Below, piece after piece: positions 57,825 through 64,000 of a DNA stretch of 64,000 bases. Positions within the stretch are counted from its first letter, which is position 1. Every line of letters starts with the position of its first letter. A model generated the notes under the pieces. The model made no database searches. It saw only the letters and a program-made list of their open reading frames with translations, and had not been told where the DNA came from. This DNA is from Deltaproteobacteria bacterium (GTDB taxonomy: Bacteria; Desulfobacterota; Desulfuromonadia; Desulfuromonadales; Geopsychrobacteraceae), in contig JAJRQI010000006.1 in assembly GCA_024280335.1 (NCBI GenBank), forward strand, positions 28,353-92,352, given 5' to 3'. The position numbers and the translations under genes are program-made.

Positions 57825-58643
57825 ATGGAAAATCTATCCCCCGACAAAATTGCAACCCTGATCGAAAATTATGCCCTGCCCCTGATTTGGGCAATCGCTG
57901 TTTTTATTGTTGGGCGGATTGTAGCGCGTGTTGTCTCAGGCCTGATTGCCAAGATGATGACCAAAAGCAAAGTTGATGAGACCTTGGTGAAATTCTGCAA
58001 AAGTCTCACCTACATCGCATTGATGGCTTTCGTGATTCTGGCGGCACTGGAAAAACTTGGCGTCGAAACCACGTCATTTGCCGCCATCATTGCCGCTGCC
58101 GGCCTGGCTATCGGGTTATCTCTGCAAGGCACCCTCAGCAATTTTGCCGCCGGAATCATTCTGATGCTGTTTCGCCCGTTCAAGGTCGGCGATTTCATTG
58201 AAGCCGGTGGAACCTCCGGAGTTGTTGAGGAAATCCAGATTTTCAGCACACAACTGAAGTCGGGGGATAACAAGGAGATTATTGTGCCGAACGGGCAAGT
58301 CATTTCCGGCACAATAACCAACTATTCCGCAAAAGAAACCCGGCGGATCGATCTGGTGATCGGGGTCGGTTACGATGATGACCTGAAAAAAGTCCGGGCG
58401 ATTCTGGAGGACGTTCTCGGCAAGCAGGAAGCCGTTCTGCCGGAACCGGAACCGACGATCGGTTTACTCGAACTGGCGGACAGCAGTGTTAATTTTGCGG
58501 TTCGTCCCTGGGTGAAAACCGGCGACTACTGGCCGACTCTGTTTGCCCTTCAGGAGCAGATCAAGCTGCGGTTTGATGCCGAAGGGATTTCAATCCCCTT
58601 CCCGCAGCGCGATGTTCACATCATCAACGAAGCTGCGGCATAA
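57825..58643 (+). CDS. mscS: Small-conductance mechanosensitive channel (MscS family)
   Basis: Opens under membrane tension to release solutes on osmotic downshock. The 272-residue protein has three membrane helices (about 15-110) and the pore-lining helix AAIIAAAGLAIGLSLQGTLSNFAAGIILMLFRPFKVGD, the MscS signature. A beta domain with IVPNGQVISGTITNYS and the C-terminal domain follow. Full length for E. coli-type MscS. AGGAAG lies before the start. Confidence 0.95.
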   Translation: MENLSPDKIATLIENYALPLIWAIAVFIVGRIVARVVSGLIAKMMTKSKVDETLVKFCKSLTYIALMAFVILAALEKLGVETTSFAAIIAAAGLAIGLSLQGTLSNFAAGIILMLFRPFKVGDFIEAGGTSGVVEEIQIFSTQLKSGDNKEIIVPNGQVISGTITNYSAKETRRIDLVIGVGYDDDLKKVRAILEDVLGKQEAVLPEPEPTIGLLELADSSVNFAVRPWVKTGDYWPTLFALQEQIKLRFDAEGISIPFPQRDVHIINEAAA

Positions 58644-58985
58644 GTAAGAACGGCGGTACCGGGTTAACCGGAACCGCCGTTCATCATTCCATCGCAGCGA
58701 CCATCTCCTGCATACTGTGTACAATCCAGTCCAATATCAGGTCAGTCGATTTCCTATCCGTTTCGGTCATAAAACAACCACATAAACGATATGTTATAAA
58801 GCACTAGAAAGAACTTGAATTCAGCGTACGCCCTTGCTATAAACTGCCTTTAACTATGTGATGAACCGACTTGAAATCCTATTGTCTGTAAATTCCAAAA
58901 TTTGTCATTTACTCTCATTGCCATGCGGATCTGCCTGACTGTTGTCGGGCGCAACGTGGCACAATCAACTGATTCAGGAGGCAAA
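58644..58985. other. 342-bp intergenic region before the cytochrome genes
   Basis: Holds a hairpin just after mscS (arms AACGGCGGT 58649-58657 and ACCGCCGTT 58673-58681, but no T-tract) and a good promoter at 58815-58843. I looked for a cyclic-di-GMP (GEMM) riboswitch, frequent before cytochromes in this group, and did not see its conserved blocks. Confidence 0.6.
58815..58843 (+). promoter_or_regulatory. Promoter of the cytochrome pair
   Basis: TTGAAT (58815-58820), 17-base spacer, TATAAA (58838-58843), 142 bases before the first cytochrome start codon. Among the best sigma-70 matches in the window. Confidence 0.55.
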
Positions 58986-59783
58986 ATGCAAAAGCTATCT
59001 GTACCCTTTCTGACCGCCCTGCTGGGCATGGTCCTCTGCGGCCTGCTCTTTACCGCCGGTACCGCTCTGGCCCAACCGATGTTGTCCGTCGATGACTGCG
59101 CCAAGTGTCACGAACAACAACCACGCGAAATTGAAGAAGCCGGCAGCGCGCACAAAGAGCAGATTGACTGCCAGGAGTGTCACACCGGCCACCGGCCGGT
59201 CAGCCCGAATAATATCCCTCAGTGCAGCATGTGTCACGAAGATTCAAGCCACTATGAGCTGGAAAACTGTCTGCGCTGTCACAACCCGCACCAACCGCTG
59301 CGTGTGGTTCTAAATGGAGAGCTCAAAGCGGAGTGCCTGACCTGCCATACCGATCAGAATGAGCAGATGCTGGCCAACCCGAGCGCACATGCAACCTTTG
59401 CCTGTAACTTCTGCCACGCTGACACCCATGGCGTCATCCCTGAGTGCCTGCAATGCCACGAGCCACACTCCGAGAACGTGACCCAAGCGGACTGTGCAAC
59501 CTGTCACGAAGTCCACCAGCCGCTGGTTCTCGAATATGCCGACTCCACCCCGAATATCCTCTGTGCTGCTTGTCATGATCTGCCTTACAGCCAGCTGACG
59601 GCAACCAACACCAAGCACCATGAAAGAACCTGTGTTGAGTGTCACCAGAATAAGCACAAGACCGTACCGCAGTGCAGCGATTGCCATGACCTGCCGCACG
59701 CAGAAGGGATTCACGCCAAATTCCCGAAATGCGGCAGCTGCCATAATATTGCCCACGACCTGAATAACTTCAGCGGCAAGTAA
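58986..59783 (+). CDS. Dodecahaem c-type cytochrome (first of a tandem pair)
   Basis: A 265-residue exported protein. A signal peptide (about 1-30, cleavage near ALA-QP) precedes 12 CxxCH haem-binding motifs (CAKCH, CQECH, CSMCH, CLRCH, CLTCH, CNFCH, CLQCH, CATCH, CAACH, CVECH, CSDCH, CGSCH). No transmembrane segment beyond the signal, so periplasmic, or outer-surface if secreted further. The frame opens at 58902, but ATG 58986 follows AGGAGG and starts the signal peptide. The spacing of motifs, with repeated HxxH features, suggests an electron-transfer role. No specific family name is claimed. It is followed 17 bases later by a second 12-haem gene. Confidence 0.92.
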   Translation: MQKLSVPFLTALLGMVLCGLLFTAGTALAQPMLSVDDCAKCHEQQPREIEEAGSAHKEQIDCQECHTGHRPVSPNNIPQCSMCHEDSSHYELENCLRCHNPHQPLRVVLNGELKAECLTCHTDQNEQMLANPSAHATFACNFCHADTHGVIPECLQCHEPHSENVTQADCATCHEVHQPLVLEYADSTPNILCAACHDLPYSQLTATNTKHHERTCVECHQNKHKTVPQCSDCHDLPHAEGIHAKFPKCGSCHNIAHDLNNFSGK

Positions 59784-59800
59784 GGAACAGGGGTAGCTAA

Positions 59801-60685
59801 ATGAGCAGCCATACTCAGCGAAACAAGCTGATCAAAATCATCATGCTGGCTCTTGCAGCAACAGTGCTGCTGGTTACCGGGGCGGCGTCTGCCGCCACGG
59901 CCCAGCAGCGCACCTCTTTGCCAGCGCTGGATACCTCACTTTACGAGACGGTTCCACAACCGCTGCAAGTCTCCCAGTGTGGTCAGTGCCACCCAAGCCA
60001 TTTCGGCAATCTGAAAGAAGCAGGCGGCTTACACCGTTTTGATTGTCGGGAATGTCACGAGGTCTTTCACGCATATAATCCGCTAAAAAAGAATTACGCG
60101 GACATTATGCCGAAATGCGCTACCTGCCACAGTCCACCGCACGGCAAGAAACACGTGGAATGCCTCAACTGTCACAGCAACCCGCATACACCGCGCCGGG
60201 TGCCGATGTCCCACATGCTGGCGAGCATCTGCTCTGATTGCCACAGTGATCAGGCGGAGCAGTTACAAGCCAAGCCGAGCAAACACACGCAACAGCAATG
60301 CAGCAGTTGCCACCACAACCGGCATGGCTACATCCCCTCTTGCGCCGAGTGCCATGAGCCGCATTTTGCTGCCCAGGCAATGTCAACCTGTACGCAGTGC
60401 CATGATGTTCACCAACCGCTCGATATCGGCCTGAGTGAAGCGGTGGATGTTCAGACTTGCGATGCGTGCCACGATGATATTTACAGTAAGTGGAGTGGCA
60501 CCAGCAGCAAGCATGGCGAGGTCAGTTGCGCACTTTGCCACACAAAGCATGGCTTGATTCCGGAATGCACCGACTGTCATACCCCACCGGAATCTCATGC
60601 AACGAAACTGCTTGAAATGTTCCCGAAATGCTTAACCTGCCATTTAGATGTCCACGATCTGCCGGTTAAGAAAAGTAGGAATTAA
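59801..60685 (+). CDS. Dodecahaem c-type cytochrome (second of a tandem pair)
   Basis: A 294-residue exported protein with a signal peptide (about 1-32, cleavage near ASA-AT) and 12 CxxCH motifs (CGQCH, CRECH, CATCH, CLNCH, CSDCH, CSSCH, CAECH, CTQCH, CDACH, CALCH, CTDCH, CLTCH). The motif layout resembles that of the gene 17 bases upstream, and both share a CHxxHQPL phrase near the eighth haem, so the pair probably arose by duplication. Together they would carry 24 haems. Periplasmic or cell-surface electron transfer is likely; the partner is unknown. Confidence 0.92.
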   Translation: MSSHTQRNKLIKIIMLALAATVLLVTGAASAATAQQRTSLPALDTSLYETVPQPLQVSQCGQCHPSHFGNLKEAGGLHRFDCRECHEVFHAYNPLKKNYADIMPKCATCHSPPHGKKHVECLNCHSNPHTPRRVPMSHMLASICSDCHSDQAEQLQAKPSKHTQQQCSSCHHNRHGYIPSCAECHEPHFAAQAMSTCTQCHDVHQPLDIGLSEAVDVQTCDACHDDIYSKWSGTSSKHGEVSCALCHTKHGLIPECTDCHTPPESHATKLLEMFPKCLTCHLDVHDLPVKKSRN

Positions 60686-60705
60686 AAGGGATTGTACAAA
60701 CTTCA

Positions 60706-60740
60706 GAAGGGTCGCATTATTCGATGCGACCCTTTTTTTA
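60706..60740 (+). terminator. Terminator after the cytochrome pair
   Basis: AAGGGTCGCAT and ATGCGACCCTT form an 11-bp stem across TATTCG, followed by TTTTTA. It lies 20 bases after the stop codon. Confidence 0.85.
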
Positions 60741-60991
60741 TGCTGATTACAACCTGGTACTCTCGGTTTTATGAGGCATGGATCCCCGCATTCGCGAGGA
60801 TGACGATCTTTGTCTTTGATTTTAAGGGACTTTCAGTCCCCGCCGAACCTATGCACTTGTCCTGCTGCTGACGGTGCTGATTATCACCTACTGGCCGGCA
60901 CTTTCGCTGTGGCTGGTTTCCCGACTGGCTGGCGAAGGAATGACTGATCCTTGGAAGTGCGTCGAAAAATTGAGTTCAAAACAGCAAGCAA
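60741..60991. other. Intergenic stretch with possible gene remnant and REP-like hairpins
   Basis: A short plus-strand frame encodes TYALVLLLTVLIITYWPALS, which resembles the last helix of a TRAP-transporter large permease (DctM). No start, no upstream part and no partner gene are present, so at most a remnant. Nearby GGATCCCCGCATTCGCGAGGATGACG-like and GGGACT-TTC-AGTCCC (near 60827) hairpins resemble dispersed repeats. Confidence 0.35.
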
Positions 60992-61026
60992 CAAAAAGCC
61001 CCCGGCGTAAACCGAGGGCTTTTTTG
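60992..61026 (-). terminator. Terminator after glnA (bidirectional)
   Basis: AGCCCTCGG pairs with CCGGGGGCT across a 6-base loop, followed by TTTTTGTTG on the minus strand; the plus strand also ends in Ts. It lies about 22 bases beyond the glnA stop codon. Confidence 0.85.
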
Positions 61027-61048
61027 TTGCTGTATAAACAGAGGCGAC

Positions 61049-62458
61049 TTAGCAGTCGTAGTAGAGGGCAAACTCTTCCGGGCAAGGACGCATCCGGACC
61101 GGATCGACTTCAGCGTCCATCTTGTAGCTGATCCACATTTCGATGACATCTTCGGTGAAGACATCGCCCTTGAGCAGAAAGTCGTGATCATTCTGCAGGT
61201 TCGCCAGGGCGTCTTCCAGAGAAGTCGCAACGCAGGGGATATCCTTGAGCTCTTCTGGAGACAGACCGTAGATATCCTTATCCAGCGGCTGACCCGGATC
61301 GATCTTGTTCTCGATACCGTCGAGACCGGCCATCAACTGTGCCGCGAAGGCCAGATAGCCGTTGGCAGAGGCATCGGGAGTACGATATTCAATCCGCTTG
61401 GCTTTCTCGTTGTTGGTGACCGGAATCCGCAGCGAGGCGGAACGGTTACGGTTGGAGTAGGCCAGGTTGACCGGAGCTTCAAAGCCGGGGACCAGTCGTT
61501 TGTAGGAGTTGGTGGTCGGGTTGGTAAAAGCACAAAGGGCCTTGGCGTGCTTCATGATGCCGCCGATATAGTACATGGCCATCTTCGACAGGCCGCCGTA
61601 GCCGTCACCGGCGAAGAGATTCTTGCCGCCCTTCCAGAGTGACTGGTGGCAGTGCATGCCGGAACCGTTGTCGTTAAAAACCGGTTTCGGCATGAAAGTG
61701 GCGGTTTTACCGTTGCGGAAAGCGACGTTCTTGATGATGTACTTGAACCACTGCAGGTGATCGCCCATCGCCAGTAGGCTATCGAAACGCATATCGATTT
61801 CACACTGGCCGCCGGTCGCAACTTCGTGGTGACCGCACTCAATGTGCAGGCCGTTTTCTTGCAGAACCGCCATCATCTCATTGCGCAGGTCGACCATGCT
61901 GTCGGTCGGGGCGCAAGGGAAATAGCCTTCTTTATGGCGCGGCTTGTAGCCCAAGTTAGGGAACTCTTCGCGACCGGTATTCCAGATACCCTCGACAGAA
62001 TCGACCGAGTAGAACGACTCGTTGGTGGTTGAGCTGTAACGAACATCATCAAAGATGAAACACTCAGGCTCAGGTCCAAAGTAAGCGGTATCAGCGATGC
62101 CGGTCGATTTCAGGTAGGATTCCGCTTTTTGCGCAATGTAGCGCGGGTCGCGGGAGTAGCCTTCGCGAGTAATCGGGTCGATGATGTTGCAGATCAGACT
62201 CAGGGTCGTCATCTCAACAAAAGGATCGATTTTGGCCGTGGTCGGATCGGGCATGATCAACATATCCGAGTTGTGAATCGGCTGCCAGCCGCGGATCGAA
62301 GAACCATCGAAACCGATACCTTCTTCAAAGATTTCATCGCTGAACTCACAGATCGGGGTGGTAAAATGCTGCCAGATACCGACGAAATCAAGGAATTTAT
62401 AATCGACAAACTTGGCATCATTCTCTTCTGCAAACTGAACTACATCACTCGGGGTCAT
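61049..62458 (-). CDS. glnA: Glutamine synthetase (type I)
   Basis: Makes glutamine from glutamate and ammonia. The 469-residue protein has the type I motifs: [10 protein letters not shown] near residue 51, [14 protein letters not shown] near 260, [12 protein letters not shown] near 340, and the C-terminal [11 protein letters not shown]. Its tyrosine is residue 397 exactly, the site adenylylated in E. coli GlnA, so that control is possible. It follows glnB by 63 bases in one operon, with GGAG before the start codon. Confidence 0.98.
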   Translation of the reverse strand: MTPSDVVQFAEENDAKFVDYKFLDFVGIWQHFTTPICEFSDEIFEEGIGFDGSSIRGWQPIHNSDMLIMPDPTTAKIDPFVEMTTLSLICNIIDPITREGYSRDPRYIAQKAESYLKSTGIADTAYFGPEPECFIFDDVRYSSTTNESFYSVDSVEGIWNTGREEFPNLGYKPRHKEGYFPCAPTDSMVDLRNEMMAVLQENGLHIECGHHEVATGGQCEIDMRFDSLLAMGDHLQWFKYIIKNVAFRNGKTATFMPKPVFNDNGSGMHCHQSLWKGGKNLFAGDGYGGLSKMAMYYIGGIMKHAKALCAFTNPTTNSYKRLVPGFEAPVNLAYSNRNRSASLRIPVTNNEKAKRIEYRTPDASANGYLAFAAQLMAGLDGIENKIDPGQPLDKDIYGLSPEELKDIPCVATSLEDALANLQNDHDFLLKGDVFTEDVIEMWISYKMDAEVDPVRMRPCPEEFALYYDC

Positions 62459-62521
62459 AGGTCATATCTCCTTTAATAGGTCTGATAACAGTGGCAAGCT
62501 ACTGCAAAGTAGCAAAAATCA

Positions 62522-63197
<676 letters not shown>

Positions 63198-63818
63198 TTA
63201 CCGGCAAGATTCCAGAACGGTAAGACTTTCAACATGGTGAGTCTGGGGAAACAGATCAAAGGGTTGGCTCGCAAGCAGTCGATATCCGTTATCCAAAAGT
63301 ATTTTCAGATCCCGCGCCAAGGTTTGTGCATCACAGGAAACATACAAAATACGTGGTACCGCTATTTTCAACAACTCTTGCATGACAGCTGAAGCACCGG
63401 AACGGGGCGGATCAAGCAACAGCAGATCAAATTTGTCTTCTCGGCCGAAGGTTGTCAGCGCCCCTTCTGCAGCACGTGCATAAAAATCAACATTGCTGAT
63501 CCCGTTTCGAGCGGCATTGCGTCGAGCCATCTCAATCGATGGAGAATAATCTTCGACACCGAAAACCTGTTTGGCCCTGCGAGCCAGCGGTAGTGAGAAG
63601 TTTCCCATTCCACAATACAGGTCGATGATTCGTTCATTGCCCGTCAGTTTCGCCGCAGCAATAACGGCATCAAGCAACTGACGATTCTGTTCCAGGTTAA
63701 TCTGGGCGAAGCCACCGGCGGCATAATTCAAGCGCAACGGTGGCTGATCAACCTCAATCGTCAATTCGCCACTGCCGGAAATCGAGCGTATAGAGCCCTT
63801 GGAGCCAGGCTGAATCAA
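63198..63818 (-). pseudogene. rlmD: 23S rRNA (uracil-5-)-methyltransferase RlmD-like, C-terminal part; upstream portion interrupted by an in-frame TGA
   Basis: The C-terminal two thirds of an RlmD/TrmA-type m5U methyltransferase: LNYAAGGFAQINLEQN, the SAM-binding IIDLYCGMGNFSLPLA, LLLLDPPRSGA (motif IV), YVSCDAQTLARDL with the catalytic cysteine, and the closing DLFPQTHHVESL. The possible start at 63818 is TTG with no ribosome site. The frame runs on, in frame, upstream to a TGA at 63903-63905 and then continues open to the window edge. The encoded region between (RPTLQTHLRIGIDSLLL) fits RlmD. Normally RlmD is about 430-450 residues, so the N-terminal half is missing from the intact frame. 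It could be a pseudogene, a sequencing error, or a separate upstream gene ending at that stop. Confidence 0.75.
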
Positions 63819-63902
63819 CAGATCAAGCTGCTCAGCCTCTGCTCGCGGCAGCAGCAGGGAGTCTATTCCAATCCGAAGATGAGTCTGAAGAGTGGGTCTG
63901 AA

Positions 63903-64000
63903 TCAACCGGCAAGTAAACGTTCATCGATAGATTCAAAGAGTTGGTGTCTGGCCTCTTGCAGGCGCTTAGCTGCTTCATTATCGCTGATCTCATAAGCGA
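63903..64000 (-). other. Coding stretch upstream of the TGA, same frame as rlmD
   Basis: From the right edge to the TGA at 63903-63905 the frame encodes 31 residues, ending AKRLQEARHQLFESIDERLL-AG. They have the helical look expected before the catalytic part of RlmD, but could also be the end of another gene. The rest lies outside the window. Confidence 0.4.

Noticed and set aside
58844..58985. Cyclic-di-GMP (GEMM) riboswitch in the cytochrome leader
   Set aside because: Such riboswitches are common before cytochromes in Geobacter relatives, but I did not find the conserved blocks here.
63903..63905. Selenocysteine at the in-frame TGA of the rlmD-like gene
   Set aside because: No precedent in the family, no cysteine expected there and no downstream selenocysteine insertion element recognised.

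Overview
The window looks like a chromosomal core segment from a deltaproteobacterium of the Desulfuromonas/Geobacter/Pelobacter group (Desulfuromonadia). The reasons are the two 12-haem c-type cytochromes side by side, the DUF4388-GAF protein next to a PilT ATPase, a stand-alone DUF1858 protein, a YlxR-L7Ae fusion in the nusA-infB operon, a cofactor-independent ApgM-type phosphoglycerate mutase, and a sigma-54-type promoter before glnB-glnA. Species-level identity cannot be read from the sequence. I see no rRNA, tRNA, CRISPR array, prophage or complete insertion sequence.

Layout. 1-2200 (minus): the N-terminal 443 codons of recG (running off the left edge), a DUF1858 protein and greA. 2200-9700 (minus): a complete pyrimidine operon pyrR-pyrB-pyrC-carA-carB behind a leader that holds a PyrR-type stem-loop and a terminator directly before pyrR. 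9731-13383 (minus): lepB, lepA and a DMT-family exporter. 13498-19340 (plus): a 51-residue zinc-ribbon protein, a polar amino-acid ABC transporter (binding protein, unusual permease, ATPase), AzlC/AzlD, a YhbY-like RNA-binding protein, two orphan genes and a DCC1-type protein. 19910-22798 (plus): DUF4388-pseudoreceiver-GAF protein and PilT.

22936-36253 (minus) is a long translation/RNA-metabolism block, listed in transcription order: rimP, nusA, ylxR-L7Ae, infB, DUF503, rbfA, nrnA-like DHH phosphoesterase, truB, rpsO, pnp, M16 protease, dut, DUF493, tsaC (frameshifted) and a small cysteine-tailed protein. 36319-47040 (minus): mutS, an AMIN-domain cell-wall amidase, glnD, xerD, apgM, holC, trmJ and a small conserved-looking protein, most of them overlapping or nearly touching. 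47226-48678 (plus): an orphan gene and a CDF metal exporter. 48690-53461 (minus): phosphoesterase, exbB, exbD, pfk and a GAF-containing methyl-accepting protein. 53863-60685 (plus): maeB, thrC, mscS and the two multihaem cytochromes. 61049-64000 (minus): glnB-glnA and an rlmD-like rRNA methyltransferase interrupted by an in-frame TGA near the right edge.

Nitrogen control is spread through the window: glnD (the modifying enzyme), glnB (PII, with Tyr51) and glnA (with Tyr397, the adenylylation site) are all present, and glnB has a near-consensus -24/-12 promoter. The non-coding DNA holds two copies of a roughly 130-bp palindromic element with inverted ends, a 24-bp perfect palindrome beside a 70-bp inverted repeat, and G/C-tract stem-loops. 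I found no clearly new multi-gene system. The strongest leads are the PyrR leader, the two-copy palindromic element, the frameshifted tsaC, the interrupted rlmD, the permease with an extra extracytoplasmic segment, the MCP with an altered signalling tip, and the cytochrome pair.
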